64,000 nt of DNA from Nocardia sp. MH4 (GCF_019266065.1 NZ_LPNR01000111.1:93733-157732), one strand, 5' to 3'; positions 40,349 through 50,299 are shown, counted from the stretch's first letter. Numbers and translations are program-made. The notes: a model not told the origin generated them from the letters alone.

Positions 40349-43300
40349 TTACGCGGTCGGCTCGAAGGCCTCGGCGATGATCTCGGCCTGCTCCACGGCG
40401 TGCACCTTCGACGAGCCCGAGGACGGGGCCGACATGGCGCGACGCGAGATGCGGCGCAGTTTGCCCAGGCGGTCCGGGAGGACCTCGGGGAGGTTGAGGC
40501 CGAAGAACGGCCACGCGCCCTGGTTGGCCGGCTCCTCCTGGACCCAGACGATGTCGGTCGCGTTGGGGTACTTGGCCAGTGCCTCGTTGAGGCGGTACGT
40601 CGGGATCGGGTACAGCTGCTCGATCCGGACGATGGCCACGTCCTCGCGCTTCTGCTTGGCCTTCTCCGCGGCGAGCTCGTAGTAGAGCTTGCCCGAGGTC
40701 AGCAGGATGCGCTTGACCTTGGTGGTGTCGCCGATGCCCTGCTCGTAGGTGGGCTCGTCGAACACCGAGCGGAACTTCGACTCGGTGAAGTCCTTGATGT
40801 CGGACACCACGGCCTTGTTGCGCAGCATCGACTTCGGGGTGAAGACGATCAGCGGACGGCGGATGCCGTCGAGGGCGTGGCGGCGCAGCAGGTGGAAGTA
40901 GTTCGCCGGCGTCGACGGGACCGCGACGGTCATCGAACCCTCCGCGCACAGCTGCAGGAAGCGCTCGATGCGGCCCGAGGTGTGGTCGGGACCCTGGCCC
41001 TCGTGGCCGTGCGGCAGCAGCAGCACCACGTCGGAGAGCTGGCCCCACTTGGCCTCACCGGAGGAGATGAACTCGTCGATGATCGACTGCGCGCCGTTGA
41101 CGAAGTCACCGAACTGGGCTTCCCACAGCACCAGGGCATTCGGGTTGCCCAGCGAGTAGCCGTATTCGAAGCCGACCGCCGCGTACTCGCTCAGCGCCGA
41201 GTCGTGCACCGCGAACCAGCCCGGCTTCTCCGAGCCGATGTTGTGCAGCGGGGTGTACTCGTTGGCGTTGAGGCGGTCGATGATGACCGCGTGGCGCTGG
41301 GTGAAGGTGCCGCGGCGCGAGTCCTGACCGGTCAGGCGCACGTCGTGGCCCTGGTCGATCAGCGTGCCGAAGGCCAGCAGCTCGGCGAAGGCCCAGTCGA
41401 CCTTGCCCTCGTAGGCCATCTCGCGGCGCTTCTCCAGCACCGGCTTGACGCGCGGGTGCACGTTGAAGCCGTCCGGCGGGGTGTTGAAGGCGTCGCCGAT
41501 GCGCTGCAGGACCGACTTGTCGACCGCGGTCTGCACGGTGGCAGGCACTTTCTGGTCGTCCTCGACGGACTCCGACGGCTCCGGAACGTACTTCTCCAGC
41601 TCGCGGACCTCGTTGAACACGCGCTCCAGCTGACCCTGGTAGTCGCGCAGCGCGTCCTCGGCCTCCTTCATGGAGATGTCGCCACGACCGATCAGCGATT
41701 CGGTGTAGGCCTTGCGGACCGAACGCTTGGTGTCGATGACGTCGTACATCTCCGGCTGGGTCATCGAGGGGTCGTCGCCCTCGTTGTGCCCGCGGCGGCG
41801 GTAGCAGACGAGGTCGATGACGACGTCCTTGCGGAACTTCTGCCGGAAATCGACCGCCAGGCGCGCGACCCAGTCGCAGGCCTCCGGGTCGTCACCGTTG
41901 ACGTGGAAGATCGGCGCGCCGATGAACTTCGCGATGTCGGTGGAGTATTCGGTGGAGCGGCTGTTCTCCGGCGCGGTGGTGAAACCGATCTGGTTGTTCA
42001 CCACGATGTGGATGGTGCCGCCGACGCGGTAGCCGCGCAGGCCACCCAGGTTCAGCGTCTCCGCGACCACGCCCTGACCGGCGAAGGCGGCGTCACCGTG
42101 CAGCATCAGCGGCATGACCGAGAAGCCCTCGGGACCATCGCCCTTGTCCAGCAGGTCCTGCTTGGCGCGCACGAGGCCCTCGAGGACGGGGTCGACCGCC
42201 TCCAGGTGCGACGGGTTCGCGGTGAGCGAGACCTCGATCTCGTTGTCGCCGAACATCTGCAGGTACTGGCCCTGCGCGCCGAGGTGGTACTTCACGTCGC
42301 CGGAGCCGTGGGTGGCCGCCGGGTTCATGTTGCCCTCGAACTCGGTGAAGATCTTCGAATACGGCTTGCCGACGATGTTGGCCAGCACGTTGAGGCGACC
42401 GCGGTGCGGCATGCCGATGACGACCTCGTCGAGCCCGTGCTCGGCGCACTGGTCGATGGTGGCGTCCATCATCGGGATGACGGCCTCGGCGCCCTCGAGC
42501 GAGAAGCGCTTCTGACCGACGTACTTGGTCTGCAGGAACGTCTCGAACGCCTCGGCGGCGTTGAGCCGGTTCAGGATGTACTTCTGCTGGGCGACCGTCG
42601 GCTTGACGTGCTTCTGCTCGACCCGGTCCTGGATCCACTTGAGCTGCTCGACGTCGAGGATGTGGGTGTACTCCACCCCGACGTGGCGGCAGTAGGCGTC
42701 GCGCAGGATCGACAGCACGTCGCGCAGCTTCATCCGCTCCTGGCCGTGGAAGCCGGCGACGTTGAAGGTGCGGTCGAGGTCCCACAGGGTCAGCCCGTGC
42801 TCGGTGACATCGAGGTCGGGGTGGCTGCGGAACTTGTCCTTGACCAGGCGCAGCGGGTCGGTGTCGGCCATCAGGTGACCGCGGTTGCGGTAGGCCGCGA
42901 TCATCTCGAGCACGCGGGCGCTCTTGTCGACGCCGCGCTCGCTGATGTCCTTGCGCCAGCGGACCGGCTCGTACGGCACGCCGAGGCCGTGGAAGATCTC
43001 GTCGTAGAACTCGTCGGAGATCAGCAGGTTGTGGATGGTGCGCAGGAAGTCGCCGGACTCGGCGCCCTGGATGATGCGGTGGTCGTAGGTCGAGGTCAGC
43101 GTCATCAGCTTGCCGACGCCGATATCGGCGATCCGCTCGTCGCTCATGCCCTGGAACTCGGCCGGGTATTCCATCGCGCCCGCACCGATGATCGCGCCCT
43201 GGCCCGGCATCAGCCGCGGCACCGAGTGCACGGTGCCGATGGTGCCCGGGTTGGTCAGCGAGATGGTGACGCCGGAGAAGTCGTCGGCGCCGAGCTTGCC

Positions 43301-44080
43301 CTCGCGGGCGCGGCGGACGATGTCCTCGTAGGCGGTGTGGAACTGCCCGAAGCTCATGTCTTCGGTTTCCTTGATCGCGGCGACGACCAGCGAGCGGCTG
43401 CCGTCCTTACCCGCGAGGTCGATCGCCAGGCCCAGGTTGGTGTGCGCCGGGGTGACCGAGTTCGGCTTGCCGTCGATCTCGGCGAAGTGCCGGTTCAGGT
43501 TCGGGAACGCCTTGACCGCCTGCACGATCGCGTAGCCGAGCAGGTGGGTGAAGGAGATCTTGCCGCCGCGGGTGCGGGCCAGGTGGTTGTTGATCACCAG
43601 GCGGTTGTCGATCATCAGCTTCGCCGGGATCGCGCGCACCGAGGTCGCGGTGGGGATCGTCAGCGAGGCCGACATGTTCTTCGCGATGGCCGCGGCCGGG
43701 CCGCGCAGCACCTTGGTCTCGTCGGCGGTGGCGACAGCCTTGGGCGCGGCGGTGGCCGGTGCGTTGGACACCGGCGCGGGGGTGGTCTGCGGTGCGCGCA
43801 CGGTCGCGGGAGCGGGCTTGGGGGCGGGCGCCGGAGCCGGAGCCGGCGGGGCCGTCGCCACGGCGGGCTTCGCGGCAGGCGCGGGAGCGGCGGCCGGCGC
43901 GGGTGCCGCGGCGGGAGCCGGAGTCTGGCTGTTACCGGATTCGGCGCCGACCTCCGGGGTGTAATCCGCGAGGAACTCGTGCCAACTGGCGTCGACCGAG
44001 GATGGGTCCTGTTTGAACTTCTGATACATCTCGTCGACTAGCCACTGGTTCTGTCCGAACTGGGAAGTTGAGCTGCTCAC
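40349..44080 (-). CDS. kgd: Multifunctional 2-oxoglutarate dehydrogenase/decarboxylase Kgd
   Basis: A 1,243-residue protein from GTG 44080 (VSSSTSQFGQNQWLVDEMY); this start gives the same N-terminal length as I recall for M. tuberculosis Kgd, though ATG 44098 is in frame. A short E1-like N-terminal helix is followed by an Ala/Pro-rich linker (about 45-115), an E2-type acyltransferase domain (SFTHLLGYAIVQAVKAFPNL; STYDHRIIQGAESGDFL with catalytic His), then the thiamine-diphosphate E1 domains (VVIGMPHRGRLNVLANIVGK; LHGDAAFAGQGVVAETLNL; HNEGDDPSMTQPEMYDV). It converts 2-oxoglutarate toward succinyl-CoA or succinate semialdehyde in the TCA cycle and is inhibited by GarA in relatives. Close identity along the whole length makes the call firm. 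Confidence 0.96.
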   Translation of the reverse strand: MSSSTSQFGQNQWLVDEMYQKFKQDPSSVDASWHEFLADYTPEVGAESGNSQTPAPAAAPAPAAAPAPAAKPAVATAPPAPAPAPAPKPAPATVRAPQTTPAPVSNAPATAAPKAVATADETKVLRGPAAAIAKNMSASLTIPTATSVRAIPAKLMIDNRLVINNHLARTRGGKISFTHLLGYAIVQAVKAFPNLNRHFAEIDGKPNSVTPAHTNLGLAIDLAGKDGSRSLVVAAIKETEDMSFGQFHTAYEDIVRRAREGKLGADDFSGVTISLTNPGTIGTVHSVPRLMPGQGAIIGAGAMEYPAEFQGMSDERIADIGVGKLMTLTSTYDHRIIQGAESGDFLRTIHNLLISDEFYDEIFHGLGVPYEPVRWRKDISERGVDKSARVLEMIAAYRNRGHLMADTDPLRLVKDKFRSHPDLDVTEHGLTLWDLDRTFNVAGFHGQERMKLRDVLSILRDAYCRHVGVEYTHILDVEQLKWIQDRVEQKHVKPTVAQQKYILNRLNAAEAFETFLQTKYVGQKRFSLEGAEAVIPMMDATIDQCAEHGLDEVVIGMPHRGRLNVLANIVGKPYSKIFTEFEGNMNPAATHGSGDVKYHLGAQGQYLQMFGDNEIEVSLTANPSHLEAVDPVLEGLVRAKQDLLDKGDGPEGFSVMPLMLHGDAAFAGQGVVAETLNLGGLRGYRVGGTIHIVVNNQIGFTTAPENSRSTEYSTDIAKFIGAPIFHVNGDDPEACDWVARLAVDFRQKFRKDVVIDLVCYRRRGHNEGDDPSMTQPEMYDVIDTKRSVRKAYTESLIGRGDISMKEAEDALRDYQGQLERVFNEVRELEKYVPEPSESVEDDQKVPATVQTAVDKSVLQRIGDAFNTPPDGFNVHPRVKPVLEKRREMAYEGKVDWAFAELLAFGTLIDQGHDVRLTGQDSRRGTFTQRHAVIIDRLNANEYTPLHNIGSEKPGWFAVHDSALSEYAAVGFEYGYSLGNPNALVLWEAQFGDFVNGAQSIIDEFISSGEAKWGQLSDVVLLLPHGHEGQGPDHTSGRIERFLQLCAEGSMTVAVPSTPANYFHLLRRHALDGIRRPLIVFTPKSMLRNKAVVSDIKDFTESKFRSVFDEPTYEQGIGDTTKVKRILLTSGKLYYELAAEKAKQKREDVAIVRIEQLYPIPTYRLNEALAKYPNATDIVWVQEEPANQGAWPFFGLNLPEVLPDRLGKLRRISRRAMSAPSSGSSKVHAVEQAEIIAEAFEPTA

Positions 44081-44227
44081 AGCTGGTGTTCGCCTCATTT
44101 CGTTCTTCGCGCTGCGACGTTTGTGACGTGCCCGGCAGGGGTATCAGCGGATGGCTGCCGATGCGCCCTCACCGAGCATATGCCCAGCGGCATACCCGTG
44201 TTGCGACTGACCCGATCTCCCCGGCTG

Positions 44228-47200
44228 CTACCGGTCACGCGCCGACAGTATTCCCTCGGCTTCGCCGCCCGCCGCCCAGAGTCGCGCGTAACGTCCGCCC
44301 TGGGCCAGCAGTTCCTGCGGCGTGCCGAATTCCACCACGCGGCCCTGTTCGACCACGCCGACGAGGTCGGCCCGCGCTGCGGTGGCGAGCCGGTGCGCGA
44401 CCACGACGGTGGTCCGGCCGCGTGCCAGCGATCGACTCGCTACCAGCACCGATGCCTCGGTCTGCGGATCCAGTGTCGAGGTGGCCTCGTCGAGCAGGAG
44501 CAGATCGGGATCGACCAGTTCGGCCCGGGCGAGCGCGATCAGCTGACGCTGTCCGGCGGATAATCCGCGCCCTCTTTCACCGACCGGTTGGTTCATTTTT
44601 TGCGGTAATCCGTCGATCATCTCCGCCGCGCCGACGGTGGCGGCCGCGGTGCCGATGTCCACTGCCGTGGCGAAAGGTTGCCCGAACGCAATGTTGCTCG
44701 CGACGTCACCGGTGAACAGGTGAGCTTCCTGAGGCACAATTCCCAGCCGGCCGCGATAGTCGGTGAGCACAAATTTACGTAAATCGACGCCGTCGACGCG
44801 GATCGAGCCCGCCGCCGGGTCGTCCGGGAGGTCGTAGAGACGAGCCAGCAGCTTCACGATCGTCGATTTGCCCGCGCCGGTCGCGCCGACGAGCGCGAGC
44901 GTCGAGCCCGCGGGGACGGTGAAGGAGACCCCGTCCAGGGCGGGGGCGTTGGCGCCGGGGTAGCGGAAGCGCACGTCGTCGAAGACGATCTCGCCGTCGA
45001 GCCGGTCGATCGTCACCGCGTCCGGTGGATCGGCCGCGATGGCGGACTCGGTGCGCAGCAGGTCACCGATCCGGCGCAGGCCGACCCTGGCCTGCTGATA
45101 GCCGTCGAAGACCTGCGAGAGCTCCTGGATCGGGCCGAACAGCAGGCCCAGATACAGCACGAAGGCGACCAGCGTGCCGGTCGTGGTCCGGCCGTCGGCG
45201 ACCGCGTTCGCGCCGAGGTACACCACCACCGCCAGGGCCAGGTCGGCCCAGGCCAGCCCGAAGGAGAAATAGGCGGCGATGGCGCGCTGGGCACGGACGC
45301 GGGCGTCACGGTAGCGGTGCGAGTACTCGGCGAAGCGGCGCGCGGCGCTCGGCTCGTTGCGCGCGGCCTGCACGGCGCGCAAGCCCGCGATGTTCTCCTG
45401 GAAGTCGGCGTTGACCACCGACACCCGCTCGCGGGAGACGGTGTAGGCCGAGGAGGACACCCGGCGGAACGCCAGCGTCGCCAGCAGCATCGGCGGCACG
45501 GTGGCCAGCACGATCAGCGCCAGGCCCGCGTCGATGAAGACCAGGCCGATGGCCACGCCGACCAGGGTGATCAGCCCGACCAGACCGGTGGCGACGCCGG
45601 TCTGCAGGAACGTCGAGAGCGCGTCGACGTCGGTGGTCATCCTGGTCATGATCCGGCCGGACAGTTCGCGCTCGTAGAAATCCAGGCCGAGCCGCTGCAA
45701 GTGCGCGTAACTGCGCACCCGCAGCCCGAACAGCACGCGTTCGCCGGTGCGCGCGGTGAGCACGGTGACGGCCGCGCCGACGACCAGCCCGGCCAGCACC
45801 AGCCCGATCCCGACGATGCCGGCGAGCGCGAGCGCGGTGCCGTCGCCCGCGGTGACGCCGGTGTCGATGGCGTAGCGGACCAGCGGCGGGAAGGCGACGC
45901 CGATCAACGCGTCGACGGTCAGCAGCAGCATCACCGCGCAGACCAGGCCGCGCACCGGGCGCAGCAGCGCGCGCAGGCCGAACTCGGGCTGCGGGGCCCG
46001 CAGGTCGCCGGGCAGGCCGGGAGATTCGGTGGCCGGGGGCAGCGCGTCGACGGCGGCGCGCAGTTCGGGTGTCTCGCTGAGGTCGGTCGCCGCCGCGGCC
46101 ATCGAGCGGGGGCGACCACCGTCGGGGTGTTTCGTGGTGAGCGTGGGCGCGGTGGGCACCGCGGAGCCGGCGGGCGCGGGCAGCCGGATGATCCGGTCGG
46201 CCTGGGCCAGTGTGGACTCGCGGTGGGCCAGGATCAGTGTCGTCCGGCCGCCGGGGTCGGGCAGCCTGCGGAAGATCTCCGCCTCGGTGACGGCGTCGAC
46301 CGCGGAGGTGGCGTCGTCGAGGACGAGCACGCGCGGGCGGGTGAGCAGGGCCCTGGCCAGGGCGATGCGCTGGCGCTGCCCGCCGGACAGCGTCAGGCCG
46401 CGCTCGCCGATGACGGTGTCGTAGCCGTCGGGGAGTTCGGCGATGAACTCGTCGGCGACGGCGGCGGTCGCGGCGGCCCTGATCTCGGCATCGGTGGCCC
46501 CGGGACGGCCGAGGGCGATATTGGCGGCGATGGTGTCGGAGAACAGGAAGGGATCGTCGAAGACCACCCCGAGCGCGCCGCGCAGTTCGTCGGCGCGCAA
46601 CTCGGCCAGGTCGACCCGGGTGCCGTCGGTGCCGACCAGACTGATCCGGCCCGCGTCGGGCGCGTAGAAGCGGGGTAGCAGCAGCGACAGCGTCGACTTG
46701 CCCGACCCGGCCGGACCGATGACGGCGACCGTCTCGCCCGGCCGCACGGTGAGATCGAGGTCGCGCAGCACCGGCTGACCGGCCTCGAATCCGAAACTCA
46801 CCGCGTCGAATTCGATGCCGAGCGGGCCCGTGGGCAGGGCGACCGGCTTGTCCGGATCGACCAGCACCGGCGCCGCGTCGATGACCTGGAATACCCGGTC
46901 GACGGCGGCCTTGGTGAGCTGACCCATGATCACCACCGAGGTGATCGTACGGGCCGAGGACGTCATGGTGGCCAGGTAGGCGGTGAACGCGAGGAAGGTG
47001 CCGACGCCGATCGCGCCCTGCCGGGCCAGCACGCCGCCGACGATGATCACCGCGACCAGCCCGGCCTGCGGCAGCGCCGCGACCACGGGGGCGAACCCGG
47101 CGTTGATCCTGGCGGCGCGCAGCCGCTCGGCGAACAGGCGGCGGCTGTGGTCCTCGAGCACGTCGACCATCCGGGCCTCCTGCCCGAACCCCTTCACCAC

Positions 47201-47827
47201 GCGCACCCCGGTGACGGTCTGCTCGACGTGTTCGGCCAGGTCGGCGGCGCGCTGCTGCGCCGACCAGGTCGCCGCGTACAGCCGTGGCCGCAGCCGCAGC
47301 ACGATCACCGCCATCGCGGGCGCGACCAGCAGCGCGGCCAGGGCCAGCGGTGGGCTCAGCCACACCATCACCACCGCCGAGAGGACGAACTGCAGGACCG
47401 CCAACCCCGACCACGGGACCATCGCCAGCAATCCCTGCACCAGCTGCAGATCGGTGATCGAGCGCGACACCACCTGGCCGGTGCGGATCGCGTCCTGCCC
47501 CGCGCCGTCGAGGCGTTGCAGCGCGGCCAGCAGCGATACCCGAAGACTGTGCTGTACCTCCAGCGACAGCTTGCCCGCCCAGAGCCTGCGCGCGAAGGTG
47601 ACGACGAACCGGCCGACCGCCAGCAGGGCGAGCAGCGCCGCGGCACCGCCGATGACCGTCGTGTCGCCCGCGACCGCCGCGTCGACGGCGCGTTTGGTGG
47701 CCAGCGGCGCCGCGATCGAGACGACCGCGCCGGCCAGCACGGAGGCGGTGATGCCCGCGATCAGCCGGGGATGGCCCAGGCTCAAGCGCCAGAGTCTGCG
47801 GATCCAGCCCGGTTCGGTGGCTGCCAC
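44228..47827 (-). CDS. Fused tandem ABC multidrug exporter (Rv0194-like)
   Basis: A 1,199-residue protein from GTG 47827, five bases after the permease stop. Layout is TMD-NBD-TMD-NBD in one chain. NBD1: Walker A GPAGSGKST (near residue 371), signature LSGGQ (near 477), Walker B VLVLDDATSAVD (near 500) in which Asp replaces the catalytic Glu, and AHRES. NBD2: Walker A GATGAGKST (near 979), signature LSAGQ (near 1087), Walker B LLLLDEATSTLD, and AHRLA. Thus one composite site is canonical and the other degenerate, as in asymmetric exporters. From memory, Rv0194 of M. tuberculosis has the same size and architecture and pumps several drugs. It is the last of four overlapping genes. Confidence 0.92.
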   Translation of the reverse strand: MAATEPGWIRRLWRLSLGHPRLIAGITASVLAGAVVSIAAPLATKRAVDAAVAGDTTVIGGAAALLALLAVGRFVVTFARRLWAGKLSLEVQHSLRVSLLAALQRLDGAGQDAIRTGQVVSRSITDLQLVQGLLAMVPWSGLAVLQFVLSAVVMVWLSPPLALAALLVAPAMAVIVLRLRPRLYAATWSAQQRAADLAEHVEQTVTGVRVVKGFGQEARMVDVLEDHSRRLFAERLRAARINAGFAPVVAALPQAGLVAVIIVGGVLARQGAIGVGTFLAFTAYLATMTSSARTITSVVIMGQLTKAAVDRVFQVIDAAPVLVDPDKPVALPTGPLGIEFDAVSFGFEAGQPVLRDLDLTVRPGETVAVIGPAGSGKSTLSLLLPRFYAPDAGRISLVGTDGTRVDLAELRADELRGALGVVFDDPFLFSDTIAANIALGRPGATDAEIRAAATAAVADEFIAELPDGYDTVIGERGLTLSGGQRQRIALARALLTRPRVLVLDDATSAVDAVTEAEIFRRLPDPGGRTTLILAHRESTLAQADRIIRLPAPAGSAVPTAPTLTTKHPDGGRPRSMAAAATDLSETPELRAAVDALPPATESPGLPGDLRAPQPEFGLRALLRPVRGLVCAVMLLLTVDALIGVAFPPLVRYAIDTGVTAGDGTALALAGIVGIGLVLAGLVVGAAVTVLTARTGERVLFGLRVRSYAHLQRLGLDFYERELSGRIMTRMTTDVDALSTFLQTGVATGLVGLITLVGVAIGLVFIDAGLALIVLATVPPMLLATLAFRRVSSSAYTVSRERVSVVNADFQENIAGLRAVQAARNEPSAARRFAEYSHRYRDARVRAQRAIAAYFSFGLAWADLALAVVVYLGANAVADGRTTTGTLVAFVLYLGLLFGPIQELSQVFDGYQQARVGLRRIGDLLRTESAIAADPPDAVTIDRLDGEIVFDDVRFRYPGANAPALDGVSFTVPAGSTLALVGATGAGKSTIVKLLARLYDLPDDPAAGSIRVDGVDLRKFVLTDYRGRLGIVPQEAHLFTGDVASNIAFGQPFATAVDIGTAAATVGAAEMIDGLPQKMNQPVGERGRGLSAGQRQLIALARAELVDPDLLLLDEATSTLDPQTEASVLVASRSLARGRTTVVVAHRLATAARADLVGVVEQGRVVEFGTPQELLAQGGRYARLWAAGGEAEGILSARDR

Positions 47828-47832
47828 CGGGC

Positions 47833-48615
47833 CTACAGGTCGCGGGTGCGCAGGTCCCACCAGCCCGCGGCGCCGATTCCGGCGGTCCACAACAGCAGGA
47901 CCACCAGGGCGGCCGGGGTCGGCGCAAAGACCTCGGCCTCCGCGAACGAACCCGCGCTGACTCCGGCCACCGTGGCCGAGACCGGCAGCAGGGTGGCGAA
48001 GCCACCGGCGCCGAAGCCCTTGACCACGACCCAGATCAGCGGCTCCAGGATGAAGGCCCAGCCCAGCAGCAGCCAGACCGTGCCGCTGACCGTGCGCAGC
48101 AGCAGGCCGAGGCCCGCGCCGATCACCGCCCAGCACATGGCGACCAGCAGACCGGCGCCGAGCACCTCGAACAGCTGCCAGCCGAAGTCGAACTTGCCGC
48201 GCCCCGCCACCAGCAGCGCCAGCAGACTCGCCACTTCGGCGGCCAGCCCCACCGCGAAGGCGAACGCGGCGGTGGTGACGAATTTCGCGGTCGCCAGCTG
48301 GTCGCGATCGGGGGCGAACAGGGCGGTCAGCGCCATGGTCTTGCGCCGGTACTCGCCACCGGTGGCGGCGATGCCGAGCAGGGCGGCCACCACGAACACC
48401 GCGGCCAGCCCGAGATAGAGCCCGATGGTCGCGGCGCCGGTGGCGGGTTGCCCCTTCGGGTCGGCGGGACCCGACAGCAGCGCGGTGATCAGCGTGCCGA
48501 TCAGCGCCAGGGCCACGGGCGCGCCGAGCAGCAGGCGGGTCGGGCGCACGGCGACGACCTTGCGCGCCTCGGACTCGAGGCCGGGCAGGAGATCGGCGGG
48601 CAGCACTGAGGTCAT
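47833..48615 (-). CDS. ABC-2-like permease subunit
   Basis: A 260-residue membrane protein from ATG 48615, overlapping the ATPase gene as ATGA. About six hydrophobic helices are seen (LLLGAPVALALIGTLITALL; GLYLGLAAVFVVAALLGIA; FVTTAAFAFAVGLAAEVASL; VLGAGLLVAMCWAVIGAGLG; TVWLLLGWAFILEPLIWVVV). GGEYRRKTMALTALFAPDR after helix 2 is the short cytosolic segment common in ABC-2 exporters for antibiotics or lipids. It should pair with the ATPase encoded just upstream. The substrate is unknown. Confidence 0.82.
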   Translation of the reverse strand: MTSVLPADLLPGLESEARKVVAVRPTRLLLGAPVALALIGTLITALLSGPADPKGQPATGAATIGLYLGLAAVFVVAALLGIAATGGEYRRKTMALTALFAPDRDQLATAKFVTTAAFAFAVGLAAEVASLLALLVAGRGKFDFGWQLFEVLGAGLLVAMCWAVIGAGLGLLLRTVSGTVWLLLGWAFILEPLIWVVVKGFGAGGFATLLPVSATVAGVSAGSFAEAEVFAPTPAALVVLLLWTAGIGAAGWWDLRTRDL

Positions 48616-49583
48616 CGTGGCATCCCATACGAGGTCGGCGCCGGGGCGAAACCGGCGGGATTCGCCTGCGGCGCGGGCACGGTGTGCCGGTGCCCGCGGG
48701 GTTTGGTGAGCGAGGCGAGGACCCGGTCGGGATGGATCGGATCGGCGACGATGCTGCCGATGCGCACCTGCGCGGCCTCGGCGACGGCGCGGATGGTGGC
48801 CTCGCTCGCCTCGGCGACGGCCAGCCTGCCGTCGGGCCGCATCACCGCGTCGGTGTAGCCCCGCGCGGCCAGCGCGGTGGCCAGCGCGATCGAGGGCGAG
48901 GCGGCCACGACCAGCCGGTCGGGATGGCCGCGGCGCAGCTTGGCCGGCGTGCCCTGCCAGACGACCGCGCCCTCGCTCAACACGACGAGATGATCGGCCG
49001 TGGCCACCACATCGGCCAGCTTGTCGGCGCTGATCAGCACGGTGCCGCCGCGAGTGGTGTGCCCGCGCAGCAGCTCGTGCAGCCAGCCACGCTCCACGCC
49101 GTCGGCGCCGGTGAACGGGTCGTCCAGGACCAGCAGCGGGGGATCGGCCAGCAGCGCGGTGCCCAGCGCCAACCGGGTCTGCTGGCCCGGCTGCAGCTGA
49201 GCGATCACCGTCTCGGCGACCGTGGCGAGCCCGGTCTCGGCCAGCACCGCGTCCACGCGCCGGCGGGACGCCCCCGCGACCGGCGCGTAACAGCGCAGAT
49301 GATCGCGGACCGTGCGCGCCGGATGCAGTCCGCGCGGACTCAGTACCGCGCCCACCGCGCCCGGTCCGGTGCCGGGCACGTCGATCTCGACGGTGCCCGT
49401 GGTCGGTTTCTGTAGGCCGAGCACCATCCGCAGCACCGTCGACTTGCCCGCGCCGGTGGGGCCGACGAGCGCGGTGACCGCACCGGCGGGCACCGCGAAG
49501 CCGACCTCGTGCACGGCGTGGACCAGCTCGAACTGCTTGCCGACGCCGCGCAGTCGCACAGCGTCGCCGCGGCGCCCGGTCAC
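48612..49583 (-). CDS. ABC transporter ATP-binding protein with degenerate motifs
   Basis: A 323-residue protein from GTG 49583, which overlaps the upstream gene stop as GTGA. Walker A is normal (ALVGPTGAGKSTVLRM) but the signature is LQPGQQTR rather than LSGGQ, Walker B reads LLVLDDPFTGADG with Asp for the catalytic Glu, and the H-loop position reads ISADK instead of SSH. These changes predict weak or no ATP hydrolysis, or an unusual regulatory use of ATP. The C-terminal 100 residues (ALATALAARGYTDAVMRPDG) are the extension seen in ABC-2-type ATPases. Partner permease: 47833-48615. Confidence 0.85.
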   Translation of the reverse strand: MTGRRGDAVRLRGVGKQFELVHAVHEVGFAVPAGAVTALVGPTGAGKSTVLRMVLGLQKPTTGTVEIDVPGTGPGAVGAVLSPRGLHPARTVRDHLRCYAPVAGASRRRVDAVLAETGLATVAETVIAQLQPGQQTRLALGTALLADPPLLVLDDPFTGADGVERGWLHELLRGHTTRGGTVLISADKLADVVATADHLVVLSEGAVVWQGTPAKLRRGHPDRLVVAASPSIALATALAARGYTDAVMRPDGRLAVAEASEATIRAVAEAAQVRIGSIVADPIHPDRVLASLTKPRGHRHTVPAPQANPAGFAPAPTSYGMPR

Positions 49584-50299
49584 TGCTTCTTCGCGGTCGC
49601 GGCGTCGATGGCCGGCAGCGGATCGGCGTCGATGACCGGGTGCAGCGGCGAGGGCCAGAACGCGGGCGCGGGCCCGAAAGCCTTGCGCGCGTTGTCGATC
49701 GTCACCTTGCCCAGCGCCCGGTTGCCCGCGCCACCGATGGCGGCGCCGATGCCGGCGGGCAGGATCTTGCCCGCCATCAGCGCGGCGCGCTTGGTGATGA
49801 AGCGCTTGATGAACTGCTGCACCAGCTTGTTGTTGATCGCGGAGATGCCGGGCACCTTGTTGGCCAGCGCGCCCGCCCAGTTCTTGGACGAGGTGCCGAG
49901 TCCCTTCTGCACGATCGCCATGCCCGCGTCGCCCAGGACGACGGCGAGCACCATCGCGCGCCGGGCTTCCTTGTCCTCGGGCTCGATGCCGTGCACATAG
50001 GCCTCGGCGAGAGTGAACAGGGCCGAGGCCTCCATGAAGAACGCGGTCTCCGCGCTGATCGCGCCGAGCGCGGCCAGCGTGCCGATGCCGGGCACGGCCG
50101 CGGTCGCGCCGACCGCGGCACCACTGCCGGTGACGGCGAGCAGGTACTGCTTCTCCAGCCGCTCCACGATCTGGGCGGGGCTCTCGGCGGGATGGCGTTC
50201 ACGTAGGAATTCGACGTAGCGACGCACGGCGGGCGCCTGCAGCTTGGAACCGGTGTCGAGCACATCGACCACGGCCTTCTCGATCGCTTTGTTGAACAC
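49580..50299 (-). CDS. EcsC-like hypothetical protein
   Basis: A 239-residue protein from GTG 50299 (VFNKAIEKAVVDVLDTG) with GAGGAGG seven bases upstream. Gly/Ala-rich hydrophobic stretches (GATAAVPGIGTLAALGAI; ALMAGKILPAGIGAAIGGAG) alternate with helices (ETAFFMEASALFTLAEAYVH; RRAMVLAVVLGDAGMAIVQK). The pattern resembles EcsC-family proteins, which in Bacillus follow the EcsAB transporter genes; here it is the first gene of a four-gene unit with an ABC ATPase, permease and fused exporter. The match is tentative. Confidence 0.6.
   Translation of the reverse strand: MFNKAIEKAVVDVLDTGSKLQAPAVRRYVEFLRERHPAESPAQIVERLEKQYLLAVTGSGAAVGATAAVPGIGTLAALGAISAETAFFMEASALFTLAEAYVHGIEPEDKEARRAMVLAVVLGDAGMAIVQKGLGTSSKNWAGALANKVPGISAINNKLVQQFIKRFITKRAALMAGKILPAGIGAAIGGAGNRALGKVTIDNARKAFGPAPAFWPSPLHPVIDADPLPAIDAATAKKQ

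Noticed and set aside
40334..44041. Long open frame (over 1,200 codons) on the plus strand
   Set aside because: It is exactly antisense to kgd, whose frame matches a known protein throughout. Long antisense frames are common in high-GC genes; its translation is Val/Leu/Arg/Gly-rich without motifs.
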